Notes under the pieces: generated by a model
What the model was told of the DNA's origin: nothing
Seen by the model: only the letters and a program-made list of their open reading frames with translations
The model's database searches: none
Assembly: GCF_036965045.1 (NCBI RefSeq)
Contig: NZ_JBALOV010000039.1
Coordinates: 62,001-126,000, forward strand
Direction: 5' to 3'
Length of the DNA stretch: 64,000 nucleotides
Source of the DNA: Ferdinandcohnia sp036965045
Lineage (GTDB): Bacteria > Bacillota > Bacilli > Bacillales > Bacillaceae_L
Position numbers and translations under genes: made by a program
Shown here: one piece after another, positions 51,282 to 60,472 of the stretch
Layout of the letters: every line of letters begins with the position of its first letter
How positions within the stretch are numbered: the stretch's first letter is position 1

Positions 51282-52814
51282 TTATTTTATTAAACTGTTT
51301 CCTGTCATTTCAGCGGATTTTTGGACACCTAGTAAATCAAGCATAGTTGGTGCTAGATCACCTAAGATTCCATCTTCCCTTAATGTTAATCCTTCTTTAG
51401 TAACGATTACTGGTACTGGATTTGTTGTATGTGCAGTCATCGGCTGTCCCTCAAGGGTAACCACCTCATCAGAGTTACCATGGTCAGCTGTAATGATTGC
51501 TGCTCCTCCTTTTGCAAGGATAGCATCAACGATTTCACCTAAGCACTCATCAACCACTTCAATCGCTTTGATTGTTGGCTCAAGCATGCCAGAGTGACCG
51601 ACCATATCAGGGTTTGCAAAGTTTAAAAGAATCGCATCATGATTATCTTCAGCAATTTCTTTTAAAAGTGCATCCTTCACCTCGTATGCACTCATTTCAG
51701 GCTTAAGATCATAAGTTGCAACTTTTGGTGAATTGATTAAAATTCGTGTTTCACCAGGGAATTCCTGTTCACGTCCACCACTCATAAAGAAGGTAACATG
51801 AGGATATTTTTCAGTTTCCGCAATGCGGAGCTGTTTTAATCCATTTTGTGAAAGGACTTCTCCTAATGTATTATCTAGATTTGTTGGCTTGAATGCCACA
51901 TATCCATCGACACTTTCACTGAAGTGGGTTAAGCAGACAAAGAATAAATTCTTCGGATGCTTAGGTCCACGATCAAATGAACGGAAATCGTCATTTGTGA
52001 ATGTGTTCGAAATTTGGATGGCGCGATCTGGTCTGAAATTATAAAAAATCACAGCATCATTGTCTTGGATGGTTGCAACAGGTGAACCATCTTCTTTGAC
52101 AATGACAGATGGTAAAACGAACTCATCGTAAATGCCGTTTGCATAAGAGTCATCAACAAGCTCGAATCCATTTTTATATGTAGGACCTTCCCCGTAAACC
52201 ATCGAACGATATGATTTTTCAACACGTTCCCAACGCTTGTCACGGTCCATTGAATAATAACGGCCAGACAAAGTGGCAATTTCACCAACACCGTATTCCT
52301 TGATTTTTTCATCAAGCTGTTCTAGATAGATTTTTGCGGTTTGAGGACCAACATCTCTTCCATCTAAAAAGCCATGAATATACACTTTTTCAATACCTTC
52401 TGATGCAGCAAGCTTTAATAAAGCAAAAAGGTGATCGATGTGACTGTGTACACCACCATCTGATAATAAACCGAAAAGGTGTAGGGCTGTACCTTTTTCC
52501 TTCACATGCTTCATGGCTGCTAGGAAAGTTTCATTTTTTTCAAATTCATGCTCACGAATGGCAACATTTACGCGGGTCAAGCTTTGGTAGACAATCCGGC
52601 CAGCACCAATATTTAAGTGACCTACCTCAGAATTCCCCATTTGACCTTCAGGTAAACCAACGGCCTCACCGCTAGCCTGTAAAGTAGCATGCGGATATTT
52701 GTTCCATAAGCGATCAAAATTTGGCTTGTTTGCTTGGGCAACTGCATTTCCTTTTACTTCATCGCGAAATGCAAATCCATCTAAGATGATGAGTGCAACT
52801 GGTGATTTACTCAT
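51282..52814 (-). CDS. gpmI: 2,3-bisphosphoglycerate-independent phosphoglycerate mutase
   Basis: A 510-residue Mn-dependent mutase of the alkaline phosphatase superfamily. The phosphoserine site is in QMGNSEVGHLNIGAGR (Ser near 62); metal sites include ALIILDGFA near the start and IITADHGNSDE near the end. The start overlaps tpiA by 8 bp. Confidence 0.97.
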   Translation of the reverse strand: MSKSPVALIILDGFAFRDEVKGNAVAQANKPNFDRLWNKYPHATLQASGEAVGLPEGQMGNSEVGHLNIGAGRIVYQSLTRVNVAIREHEFEKNETFLAAMKHVKEKGTALHLFGLLSDGGVHSHIDHLFALLKLAASEGIEKVYIHGFLDGRDVGPQTAKIYLEQLDEKIKEYGVGEIATLSGRYYSMDRDKRWERVEKSYRSMVYGEGPTYKNGFELVDDSYANGIYDEFVLPSVIVKEDGSPVATIQDNDAVIFYNFRPDRAIQISNTFTNDDFRSFDRGPKHPKNLFFVCLTHFSESVDGYVAFKPTNLDNTLGEVLSQNGLKQLRIAETEKYPHVTFFMSGGREQEFPGETRILINSPKVATYDLKPEMSAYEVKDALLKEIAEDNHDAILLNFANPDMVGHSGMLEPTIKAIEVVDECLGEIVDAILAKGGAAIITADHGNSDEVVTLEGQPMTAHTTNPVPVIVTKEGLTLREDGILGDLAPTMLDLLGVQKSAEMTGNSLIK

Positions 52815-53574
52815 TGCTACCTGCCTCCAAAAGCTTTACAAAAGAGGAAGCATCAAGACTTGCTCCACCAACTAGAGCACCATCGATATCTGGTTGTGAC
52901 ATGTATTCTTTAATGTTTTCGGGTTTTACACTTCCACCATATTGGATGCGTACTGCATCTGCCACGTCGCCGGAGAATTGCTCAGCAACTACTTTACGGA
53001 TGTGTGCACAAACCTCGTTCGCATCTTCAGCAGAAGAAGATTTTCCTGTTCCAATCGCCCAGATTGGTTCATAGGCAATGACAACCTCTTTCACTTGTTC
53101 AGCTGTTAGACCTGCTAATGCTTTTTGAACTTGTGTTCCAACTAGGTCATTCGTTTGACCTGTTTCACGCTGCTCTAATGTTTCACCACAGCACACAATT
53201 GGAATTAAACCATGTGAAAAAGCTGCAAGTGTTTTTTGGTTTACCGTTTCATCTGTTTCTGCGAACATTTCGCGACGCTCAGAGTGACCAAGGATCACAT
53301 AATCAACGCCAAGATCCTTTAAAGCAACAGGACTAATTTCACCTGTAAATGCTCCACTCTCTTCGAAGTGCATATTTTGTGCACCAATTTTAAGATTATA
53401 ATTTCCTTCTTTTACGTTTGCTACTAAACGCTCTAGGAAAAGAGCTGGCGAACAAACGACAGAATCAACCTTTTCTGGTGATGGAATTAGACCATTGATT
53501 TCTTCTACAAATTGAACTGCTTCAGAAAGAACCTTATTCATTTTCCAGTTTCCTGCAATGATTGGCTTTCTCAT
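52807..53574 (-). CDS. tpiA: Triosephosphate isomerase
   Basis: A 255-residue TIM barrel with the lysine in AGNWKMNK, the histidine in ILGHSERR and the catalytic glutamate in AYEPIWAIGTG. It links DHAP and glyceraldehyde 3-phosphate, so it also serves the aldolases of the sugar loci. A repeat element separates it from pgk. Confidence 0.98.
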   Translation of the reverse strand: MRKPIIAGNWKMNKVLSEAVQFVEEINGLIPSPEKVDSVVCSPALFLERLVANVKEGNYNLKIGAQNMHFEESGAFTGEISPVALKDLGVDYVILGHSERREMFAETDETVNQKTLAAFSHGLIPIVCCGETLEQRETGQTNDLVGTQVQKALAGLTAEQVKEVVIAYEPIWAIGTGKSSSAEDANEVCAHIRKVVAEQFSGDVADAVRIQYGGSVKPENIKEYMSQPDIDGALVGGASLDASSFVKLLEAGSNE

Positions 53575-53589
53575 ATTTCACCATTCCTT

Positions 53590-53725
53590 TCAAATAGAAA
53601 AGTGCAAGGCGCCAGCCGATTGGCGGCAAGCATAAGATAGCTTTGACAGAAGGTGCATTTTACCTTCTGAAGCGATTGATTATGACCCGAGCCGATGGCG
53701 CCTGGAACTAGACATTGGTCTAGAT
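53590..53725. repeat. Interspersed GC-rich repeat between pgk and tpiA
   Basis: The 158-bp gap contains an imperfect inverted repeat, GGCGCCAGCCGAT near 53610 and ATCGGCTCG/GGCGCC near 53690, and an inner GAAGGT/ACCTTC hairpin. The words GTCTAGTTCCAGGCGCC and CTTGCCGCCAATCGG match the pattern of a widespread Bacillaceae intergenic element I recall. It sits inside the operon and would be co-transcribed. Confidence 0.6.
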
Positions 53726-53732
53726 TGCTTTT

Positions 53733-54917
53733 TTATTTATCGTTAAGTAATTCGACTCCTGGAAGCTCTTTACCTTCCATGAATTCTAATGATGCTCCAC
53801 CACCTGTTGAGATGTGGCTCATTTTATCAGCAAGACCGAATTTTTCTGCAGCTGCAGCAGAGTCACCGCCACCGATGATTGAGTATGTATCAGTTGCATC
53901 AGCTAGTGCCTGGGCAACAGCTTTTGTTCCGTTTGCGAATGCATCTAATTCGAACACACCCATTGGACCGTTCCAAATAACAAGCTTAGAGTTTTGGATG
54001 ACATCTCTGTAAGTTTCAGCTGTTTTTGGTCCGATATCGAGTGCTTCCCAATCACTTGGGATTTCGTTAATTGGAACAATTTTAATGTTCGCATCATTTG
54101 AGAAATCATCTGCTACTCTTACATCTACAGGCATATAGAAGTTTACGCCTTTTTCTTTAGCTTTGTCCATGAATTGCTTTGCAAGATCAATTTTATCTTC
54201 CTCTAAAAGAGATTTACCAATTTCATGACCTAATGCTTTTACAAATGTATAAGCAAGTCCTCCACCAATGATTAAGTTATCCACTTTATCTAAGAGGTTC
54301 TCGATGACTCCGATTTTGTCTTTAACCTTTGCTCCACCGATAATCGCTGTGAAAGGACGCTCTGGATTGGATAGTGCTTTTCCTAATACTTCAATCTCTT
54401 TTTCCATTAAGAAACCTGCAACAGCCGGTAGGTGTTCTGCAATACCCGCTGTAGAAGCATGAGCACGGTGAGCAGCTCCGAATGCATCGTTTACGTAAAC
54501 ATCAGCTAACGCAGCAAATTGTTTAGCTAGCTCTGAATCATTCTTCTCTTCTCCAGGATAGAAACGAACGTTTTCTAACAATAGAACATCGCCATCGTTC
54601 ATTTCAGAGATTGCTTGTTCAACCTCTGGACCATACGCCTCATTTGTTTTGCGAACCTCGATACCTAAATGCTCGCCTAAGCGTTTAGCTACTGGGTCTA
54701 AGCGAAGCTCGTCTACCGCTTTACCTTTTGGACGACCAAGGTGACTAGCTAAAATAACCTTTGCTCCTTCTTTACGAAGGTACTCGATTGTAGGTAATGC
54801 TGCACGAATACGAGTTTCGTCCGTAACCTGACCATCTTGCATTGGAACGTTAAAATCAACTCGACAGAAAACTCGTTTGCCTTTCACATCAATATCTCTT
54901 ACTGATTTTTTATTCAT
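53733..54917 (-). CDS. pgk: Phosphoglycerate kinase
   Basis: A 394-residue kinase making ATP from 1,3-bisphosphoglycerate. N-terminal RVDFNVPMQDG and HLGRPKG bind the substrate; the C-terminal half has GPMGVFELDAFANGT and the GGGDSAAAAEKFG nucleotide loop. Preceded by a terminator-like hairpin after gapA that probably lowers its expression relative to gapA. Confidence 0.98.
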   Translation of the reverse strand: MNKKSVRDIDVKGKRVFCRVDFNVPMQDGQVTDETRIRAALPTIEYLRKEGAKVILASHLGRPKGKAVDELRLDPVAKRLGEHLGIEVRKTNEAYGPEVEQAISEMNDGDVLLLENVRFYPGEEKNDSELAKQFAALADVYVNDAFGAAHRAHASTAGIAEHLPAVAGFLMEKEIEVLGKALSNPERPFTAIIGGAKVKDKIGVIENLLDKVDNLIIGGGLAYTFVKALGHEIGKSLLEEDKIDLAKQFMDKAKEKGVNFYMPVDVRVADDFSNDANIKIVPINEIPSDWEALDIGPKTAETYRDVIQNSKLVIWNGPMGVFELDAFANGTKAVAQALADATDTYSIIGGGDSAAAAEKFGLADKMSHISTGGGASLEFMEGKELPGVELLNDK

Positions 54918-54987
54918 TGGGAAGGCCTCCGTTCTATGTAATATATTGAATCAAAACTTGTGATTTGACCCTTGTCTAAATGACATT

Positions 54988-55015
54988 AAAAAGGGAAGGG
55001 AACACTCCCTTCCCT
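54988..55015 (-). terminator. Attenuating terminator between gapA and pgk
   Basis: Stem AGGGAAGGGA/TCCCTTCCCT with GTGT-type loop and a following TTTTT on the minus strand, placed 70 bp after the gapA stop. Confidence 0.8.
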
Positions 55016-55086
55016 ACACATGTTTATTATATTGGTTGTTGTTTAGGATTCCAAGATAATGTGCTTTACTGTTTTATACGGTAAAA

Positions 55087-56094
55087 TTATAGACCTTTTT
55101 TAGCAATGTAGTCTACAAGGTCAACTACACGGTGAGAATATCCACTTTCGTTATCATACCAAGAGATAACCTTAACCATGTTGCCTTCCATTACCATTGT
55201 AGAAAGTGCATCGATTGTTGAAGAATTTGGATTTCCGTTATAGTCACCAGAAACTAGTGGCTCTTCACTGTACCCCATAATTCCATTTAATTCGTTTTCT
55301 GCTGATTTACGTAATGCAGCATTTACTTCTTCTACAGTTACTTCTTTATCTAATTCAGCAACTAGGTCAACTAGTGATACGTTAGGAGTTGGAACACGCA
55401 TAGCTCCACCATTTAATTTACCCTTTAACTCTGGTAATACTAGAGAAACAGCTTTTGCTGCACCAGTAGTTGTAGGAATGATGTTTTCAGCTGCTGCACG
55501 AGCACGACGATAATCTTTATGTGGTAAATCAAGAATTTGTTGGTCATTTGTGTATGAGTGAATTGTTGTCATCATACCACGCTTAATTCCAAAGTTCTCA
55601 TGTAGAACTTTTGCAAATGGTGCTAAGCAGTTTGTTGTACAAGAAGCATTTGAAATTACATTGTGGTTTGCTGCATCGTACTTGTCTTCGTTAACACCCA
55701 TAACGATTGTGATATCTTCGTCAGTTGCAGGAGCAGAAATGATAACTTTCTTTGCACCAGCTTCTAAGTGTTTCGCAGCGTCTGCACGCTTAGTGAAACG
55801 ACCAGTAGATTCAACAACTACTTCTACACCTAGGTCTCCCCAAGCAAGTTGAGCTGGGTCGCGTTCAGCTTTAACTAGAATTTCTTTTCCATTAACAACA
55901 AGGTTGTTTCCATTAACAGATACTTCTGCATTTAGAGTACCATGTACAGAGTCATACTTTAATAGATGTGCTAACATGTTTGCATCTGTTAAATCGTTTA
56001 CTGCTACAATTTCAACATTTGGATTGTTTAACGCCGCACGTAATACGTTACGTCCAATACGTCCAAAACCATTAATACCAACTTTTACTGCCAT
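55087..56094 (-). CDS. gapA: Glyceraldehyde-3-phosphate dehydrogenase (glycolytic)
   Basis: A 335-residue NAD-dependent enzyme. Rossmann loop NGFGRIGRNVLRAAL, active-site cysteine in SNASCTTNCLAPFAK and the phosphate-binding ATTGAAKAVS region are standard. DLTDANMLAHLLKYDS after the first domain is the NAD-type GapA form. It follows cggR by 52 bp, the Bacillus glycolytic arrangement. Confidence 0.98.
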   Translation of the reverse strand: MAVKVGINGFGRIGRNVLRAALNNPNVEIVAVNDLTDANMLAHLLKYDSVHGTLNAEVSVNGNNLVVNGKEILVKAERDPAQLAWGDLGVEVVVESTGRFTKRADAAKHLEAGAKKVIISAPATDEDITIVMGVNEDKYDAANHNVISNASCTTNCLAPFAKVLHENFGIKRGMMTTIHSYTNDQQILDLPHKDYRRARAAAENIIPTTTGAAKAVSLVLPELKGKLNGGAMRVPTPNVSLVDLVAELDKEVTVEEVNAALRKSAENELNGIMGYSEEPLVSGDYNGNPNSSTIDALSTMVMEGNMVKVISWYDNESGYSHRVVDLVDYIAKKGL

Positions 56095-56146
56095 TTTGAT
56101 TTCCTCCTTTTGTATGTGAAGCCTAAAAAAATTTTTTATATAAGGG

Positions 56147-57166
56147 TTACCCCTTTATTAACTCTTTTGCAGCACCCTCATCTGTTATTAACAGAGTTCC
56201 CTGTGCTTGCTTTAAGTAGGCTTGAATGGCTTTTGCCTTCGAAGCTCCACCAGCTACTGCAATCACATCATGAATTGCAGGAAGATCCTTAAGCTGGATC
56301 CCAATCGTTTGAACCCGATGGACTACATTCCCATCTTCATCAAAATAATAGCCAAAGGCTTCAGCGACCGCATGAGATGCAATGATTTTTTTCATATCCT
56401 CTTCATCTGTCTTTCGCCGCTCTGCCATTGTAATAGCGTCTCCTATTCCGTGGACAACCATACTTGATGACTTTATCAAATTCAGGACATCTCGTATTGA
56501 TGGTTCCGCTACGAAAGAATGGTACGCTTCATTGCTCACAACATCAGGTACATGAAGAAGTCTGTAATCACCAGAGGCTTTTTCAGCCATCTTTGCGCAA
56601 ATAGTATTTGCTTGATTTTCTACTCTTTCTCCTAACCCGCCTCTTGCCGGAACGAATAAAATGCTTCGCCCTTTTGAATCAGGGGTCATCATTTCTGCGA
56701 CCTCAGCAAGGGTTGTTCCACCAGTAACTGCGACGATATTTTCTCCAAAAAGCCTTTGTTTTATTCTTGAAACGCAAGCTCTTCCCATTTCTTTTTTCAC
56801 CCAAGGAGTCGTGTCACTGTCGCCTGGAACGACAATTACCTCTTTTATATTTAATTTCTCCTTAAGTTTTGATTCTAAAACCTTTAAACCTAAAACTTCC
56901 TTCATAACATTCTCAAGATCTCTTACAAGATCCGCGCCCTCTTTCGTCAAACTCATACCTGCTGTGCTAAAGTCCACGAGGTTTTGCTTTTTTAAAAACT
57001 CAACCTCACCGCGGAGTACACGCTCGCTATGACCAAGACTCGTTGAAAGATTCCGTCTCCCTATCGGCTGCATAAGTCGTATGTATTTGAGGATCTCATG
57101 GCGCTTTTGCATAACCTCGAGTAGATCGGGTAATAATTTCTGTTGTACTTCAATGATTGAACTCAT
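56147..57166 (-). CDS. cggR: Central glycolytic genes regulator CggR
   Basis: A 339-residue SorC-family repressor. The N-terminal winged helix covers RRNLSTSLGHSERVLRGEVE (about residues 36-55); the sugar-phosphate domain has VTGGTTLAEVAEMM, FVPARGGLGERVENQAN and VAVAGGASKAKAI. Fructose 1,6-bisphosphate relieves repression of gapA operon transcription in B. subtilis. I chose the ATG at 57166 because the one three codons upstream is only two bases from the GGGG. Operator repeats lie directly upstream. Confidence 0.95.
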   Translation of the reverse strand: MSSIIEVQQKLLPDLLEVMQKRHEILKYIRLMQPIGRRNLSTSLGHSERVLRGEVEFLKKQNLVDFSTAGMSLTKEGADLVRDLENVMKEVLGLKVLESKLKEKLNIKEVIVVPGDSDTTPWVKKEMGRACVSRIKQRLFGENIVAVTGGTTLAEVAEMMTPDSKGRSILFVPARGGLGERVENQANTICAKMAEKASGDYRLLHVPDVVSNEAYHSFVAEPSIRDVLNLIKSSSMVVHGIGDAITMAERRKTDEEDMKKIIASHAVAEAFGYYFDEDGNVVHRVQTIGIQLKDLPAIHDVIAVAGGASKAKAIQAYLKQAQGTLLITDEGAAKELIKG

Positions 57167-57193
57167 TATTTTCATTTCCCCTTTTTACCATAA

Positions 57194-57231
57194 GGGACTT
57201 CTTTTGTCCCGGTGTGACATATTATGTCCCG
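57194..57231. promoter_or_regulatory. CggR operator (tandem repeats)
   Basis: On the minus strand two near-repeats, CGGGACATAATATGTC and CGGGACAAAAGAAGTC, follow each other with CAC between them. This matches the B. subtilis CggR operator pattern CGGGAC-N6-TGTC twice. A -10-like TATAAT lies at 57290-57295, about 60 bp upstream; no convincing -35 was identified. Confidence 0.9.
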
Positions 57232-57327
57232 CTTACAGTAAAAAAAAACAACATCTATAAAAATATAATATCGTCGTCGTGTTACATTAATTATAGTACC
57301 AATACTTTTCAAAGAATGCAATAAATA

Positions 57328-57350
57328 AACTGCCTATTTTTTAGGCAGTT
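57328..57350 (-). terminator. Likely terminator after the glutaredoxin gene
   Basis: Stem AACTGCCTA/TAGGCAGTT with AT-rich loop; the T tract on the minus strand is interrupted (TATTTATT), so it may be weak. Confidence 0.6.
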
Positions 57351-57361
57351 GTGATAAAAGC

Positions 57362-57616
57362 TTATCTTTTTGATAAATTACTCAAGTAATCTTGGATTGT
57401 TTCTTTATGGATAATCCCATACTCTACTTCGTTTCCGTCAATTTCGATGACCGGAATCATAATCTGATATTTTTCTAGTAGTACATCATCTTGATAAATA
57501 TCGATTTCCTGAAAATCTAACGGGTAATCTTCGCTTAGTTCTTCGATCACTTTTTTCGCCTTCGTACAAAGAGAACAATTTTCCTTTGAATACATCGTTA
57601 CTTGAATGCGACTCAC
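57362..57616 (-). CDS. Glutaredoxin-family protein
   Basis: An 84-residue thioredoxin-fold protein with the redox pair CSLC at residues 14-17 and the cis-proline segment MIPVIEIDG. It starts with GTG, seven bases after GGAAGTG. It lies 16 bp after sigL and is likely co-transcribed. Role in thiol-disulfide exchange; partner unknown. Confidence 0.85.
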   Translation of the reverse strand: MSRIQVTMYSKENCSLCTKAKKVIEELSEDYPLDFQEIDIYQDDVLLEKYQIMIPVIEIDGNEVEYGIIHKETIQDYLSNLSKR

Positions 57617-57632
57617 TTGTTACACTTCCAAT

Positions 57633-58943
57633 CTACTGGCTATACCGTTTTCGTTTCGTTGAAGAAGGTATATTTAATTGGTCTCGGTATTTTGCAATCG
57701 TTCGCCTTGAGACAAGAATACCATGCTCCTCCTCAAGTATACTGACAATTTCTTGGTCTGACAAAGGCTTTTGTTTATTTTCTTCCTCAATCATTTGTTT
57801 CATGACATTTTTCACTTGTGTCGCTGATGTATCAGCCTCACCTGTAGTTTGGATATTTCGGCTAAAGAAATACTTCATTTCAAATATCCCAAATGGAGTT
57901 TGCACAAATTTATCCTTCACTGCACGGCTGACTGTTGATTCATGAATCTCAAGCGCGTCCGCTACATCATTCATGATCATCGGTTTTAAATGCGCCGGCC
58001 CTTTTATAAAAAAATCAAGTTGACGGTTAATAATTTCACTCATTACATTTTGCAAGGTTATTTTACGTTGTTCCAAGCTCCTCATGATCCATTGGCATTG
58101 GTCCACTTTTTCTTGGAGATAGGACTTTGTTTCTGAATCCTTCTCCTTTAAAAAATGCTGATAATATTGAAGGTTCAATGACACCTTTGGCAGATAAGAG
58201 TCTTGCATGCTCATTGTGACCACACCGTCTTCTACCTGAATGTCAATATCAGGAACAATGTAATGTGCTTCCCCACCATGAAAGGCCGCACCAGGTCTAG
58301 GTTGAAGCGTTTGGATAAAATCAAAGACCTGTTGAATATCAAAAAGCTTTACATTGAGATCTTTAGCGATTTCCTTCCATGACTTTTCAGCGAATTGTTC
58401 AAAATGATCTTGTATGATGGTTTCCGCTAAACTGTTTCGCTTCGGAAGTGACTTCAATTGCAATAAGAGACATTCCTGTAAGGACCTTGCACCTACCCCA
58501 ATTGGATCTAAGCTTTGGATAAAGTGAATTGCCGTTTCAACAGATTCTGTATCTGTATTAAGATCCCTTGCAATTTCCTCAACCGGAAAATACAAATACC
58601 CATTGCTATCAAGTAACTGAATAATATATTCAATGGTCCGTTTTCTCTGTTTGTTTAGTTTCATATATGAAAGTTGTGTTAGCAAATGCTCATATAGGCT
58701 CGTTTCTTTTTTACCAATATAATCGATTGGATTTGTATATCCATCTTTTGTAACTTTCGTTTTTTTAGGTCGTTCAAAATCCGTGGGTTTTACATCAATT
58801 AGGGGATTTTCTAGTGTTTGCTCTTCGAGAAATTTAGTCAAATCCAAAGCTGAGTATTGTAAAAGAGTTATCGCCTGTGTTAATTCCTTTGTCATGACTA
58901 GCTTTAAAGATTGTTGTTGAAAAAGTCCAGTTTGCATATTCAC
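57633..58943 (-). CDS. sigL: RNA polymerase sigma-54 factor
   Basis: A 436-residue RpoN. The N-terminal activator-interacting region is Gln/Leu-rich (LFQQQSLKLVMTKELTQAITLLQYS); the core-binding domain follows; the helix-turn-helix has EIHESTVSRAV and the RpoN box is SRRTIAKYRDQL near the C-terminus. B. subtilis SigL drives levanase, arginine and acetoin operons. A cre site lies 36 bp upstream. Confidence 0.96.
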   Translation of the reverse strand: MNMQTGLFQQQSLKLVMTKELTQAITLLQYSALDLTKFLEEQTLENPLIDVKPTDFERPKKTKVTKDGYTNPIDYIGKKETSLYEHLLTQLSYMKLNKQRKRTIEYIIQLLDSNGYLYFPVEEIARDLNTDTESVETAIHFIQSLDPIGVGARSLQECLLLQLKSLPKRNSLAETIIQDHFEQFAEKSWKEIAKDLNVKLFDIQQVFDFIQTLQPRPGAAFHGGEAHYIVPDIDIQVEDGVVTMSMQDSYLPKVSLNLQYYQHFLKEKDSETKSYLQEKVDQCQWIMRSLEQRKITLQNVMSEIINRQLDFFIKGPAHLKPMIMNDVADALEIHESTVSRAVKDKFVQTPFGIFEMKYFFSRNIQTTGEADTSATQVKNVMKQMIEEENKQKPLSDQEIVSILEEEHGILVSRRTIAKYRDQLNIPSSTKRKRYSQ

Positions 58944-58978
58944 TCAAGGTCTCCCCCTTTCTTTGAATTGTTTTATTT

Positions 58979-58994
58979 TTGGAAGCGTTTACTT
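58979..58994. promoter_or_regulatory. cre site upstream of sigL
   Basis: TTGGAAGCGTTTACTT fits WTGNAANCGNWNNCWW at every position. CcpA control of sigL is known in B. subtilis. The remainder of 58995-59135 is AT-rich promoter DNA. Confidence 0.75.
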
Positions 58995-59135
58995 TTTATT
59001 CGTTATTTTATCAATGTAGTTTGATTGAATGAATATATGGTTTATTTTATCTTACTTCTATCGTATCGAAAAAGTTAAATTTTAGCACGCATTTTAAAAC
59101 ATTTTTTGAAAGATTCTACCTTAAAGAGGTGATTA

Positions 59136-59315
59136 TTGTTGAAAAAGAATGAAATCATGTACACTGGCCCAGTTACTGGGACTTTGAACGAGGCGAAGGA
59201 AAATAAAAACAAAGAAGAATTTGCATCAGAATTTGACCCCATCCAAACAATGTGGGCTGTGAATCCGGTTGATGAGGATGTGTATGATGGGACATTGGGG
59301 TATAAGGATAACTAA
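59136..59315 (+). CDS. Small acidic hypothetical protein (59 residues)
   Basis: TTG start six bases after AAAGAGGTGA. The product starts LLKKNEIMYTGPVTGTLNEA, is rich in Asp/Glu and ends VYDGTLGYKDN. The RBS and codon use look real. No family recognised. It is divergent from sigL. The 190 bases after it (59316-59505) hold no recognisable gene. Confidence 0.55.
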   Translation: MLKKNEIMYTGPVTGTLNEAKENKNKEEFASEFDPIQTMWAVNPVDEDVYDGTLGYKDN

Positions 59316-59470
59316 GTGGTTTAAAGTAAAGGGAATATGAAATTGCACCAGGGTTGGATTTATTCGTTCCAGTTTTACTAGATTTTAGGTTGAGGAAGGT
59401 AAGATTAAACCTTTTACGTTCCCTTTTCGTTCGATTTCCAGCAAGTAAAGGCACGAATACCACATTAAAC

Positions 59471-59506
59471 AAAAAACTGACCAGAGATATTCTCTGGTCA
59501 GTTTTT
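59471..59506 (-). terminator. Terminator after tRNA-Arg
   Basis: Stem ACTGACCAGAGA/TCTCTGGTCAGT with three-base loop then TTTTTT on the minus strand. Confidence 0.9.
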
Positions 59507-59510
59507 ATAG

Positions 59511-59582
59511 CGCCCTCGGCAGGATTCGAACCCACGATAAGAGAACCGGAATCTCTTGTGCTATCCACTACACTACGAGGGC
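59511..59582 (-). tRNA. tRNA-Arg (anticodon CCG)
   Basis: 72 bases without encoded CCA. Acceptor GCCCTCG/CGAGGGC, anticodon stem AGAGA/TCTCT with loop TTCCGGT, T arm GTGGGTTCGAATCCTGC. CCG reads the CGG arginine codon. A tRNA-Arg in the same position near clpP is known as trnQ-Arg in B. subtilis. Confidence 0.95.
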
Positions 59583-59608
59583 ATGTCTTTAATGAAACTG
59601 CACTCATC

Positions 59609-59637
59609 ATTATAGGATAGAACGCTTTTGATTGCAA
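59609..59637 (-). promoter_or_regulatory. Promoter of tRNA-Arg
   Basis: Minus strand -35 TTGCAA (59632-59637), 17-bp spacer, -10 TATAAT (59609-59614), 26 bp before the mature 5' end. Confidence 0.8.
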
Positions 59638-59761
59638 GAAGTATGTTTAAATCTCTCCAAATCGGTTATGATGGAATACGTATGAAATTTTGTTTTTTTC
59701 CCTGCTTAAAAAGGTATGGGATAAACGTTTGTAGAATACTATAAATTAGTAAAGCGAATTG

Positions 59762-59778
59762 TTTGACCTTTACTGACC
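59762..59778. promoter_or_regulatory. CtsR operator upstream of clpP
   Basis: TTTGACCTTTACTGACC: two copies of the (T/A)(T/C)TGACC heptad with a 3-base spacer, the CtsR heat-shock box (GGTCAAA-N3-GGTCAAA on the other strand with one change). It lies 60 bp before clpP. Confidence 0.8.
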
Positions 59779-59837
59779 TTAATTGTATGATGGAAATACA
59801 TAACAAACCTTTTAATTTGTTTAAAGGAGGAAGAAAA

Positions 59838-60428
59838 ATGAATTTAATCCCTACAGTTATTGAACAAACAAACCGTGGTGAGCGTGCATATGACATCTAC
59901 TCACGTTTATTAAAAGACCGTATTATCATGCTTGGAAGTGCGATTGATGATAATGTTGCAAACTCAATCGTATCTCAGTTATTGTTCCTAGCAGCTGAGG
60001 ATCCAGAAAAAGATATTTCTCTATACATCAACAGCCCAGGTGGTTCCATCACGGCTGGTATGGCGATTTATGACACAATGCAATTCATCAAACCAAAGGT
60101 TTCTACGATTTGTATCGGTATGGCAGCATCAATGGGTGCTTTCTTACTTGCAGCTGGTGAAAAAGGCAAGCGTTTTGCACTTCCAAATAGTGAAGTCATG
60201 ATTCACCAACCGCTTGGTGGTGCTCAAGGGCAAGCAACTGAAATAGAAATTGCGGCTAAGCGTATCTTATTCCTACGCGACAAGCTAAACAAAATTTTAG
60301 CTGAGCGTACTGGCCAGCCATTAGAGGTTATTGAAAAAGATACTGACCGCGATAACTTCATGACTGCCGAAAAAGCAATGGAATATGGATTAATCGACAA
60401 AGTTATGTACCCGCAAGACAATAAATAA
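59838..60428 (+). CDS. clpP: ATP-dependent Clp protease proteolytic subunit
   Basis: A 196-residue ClpP with the catalytic Ser in GMAASMGAFLL (about 98), His in VMIHQPLGG (about 123) and Asp in EKDTDRDNF (about 172). It forms the two-ring chamber used by ClpC, ClpX and ClpE, and degrades SsrA-tagged proteins made by the tmRNA system of this window. ATG 59838 follows AAAGGAGGAAG; the open frame upstream has no RBS. Confidence 0.98.
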   Translation: MNLIPTVIEQTNRGERAYDIYSRLLKDRIIMLGSAIDDNVANSIVSQLLFLAAEDPEKDISLYINSPGGSITAGMAIYDTMQFIKPKVSTICIGMAASMGAFLLAAGEKGKRFALPNSEVMIHQPLGGAQGQATEIEIAAKRILFLRDKLNKILAERTGQPLEVIEKDTDRDNFMTAEKAMEYGLIDKVMYPQDNK

Positions 60429-60436
60429 GAAATAAA

Positions 60437-60472
60437 AAATCCTCTCACATTTAATCGTGAGAGGATTTTTTT
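60437..60472. terminator. Bidirectional terminator between clpP and crh
   Basis: Stem AAATCCTCTCAC/GTGAGAGGATTT with T runs on both strands; shared by the convergent clpP and crh genes. Confidence 0.9.
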
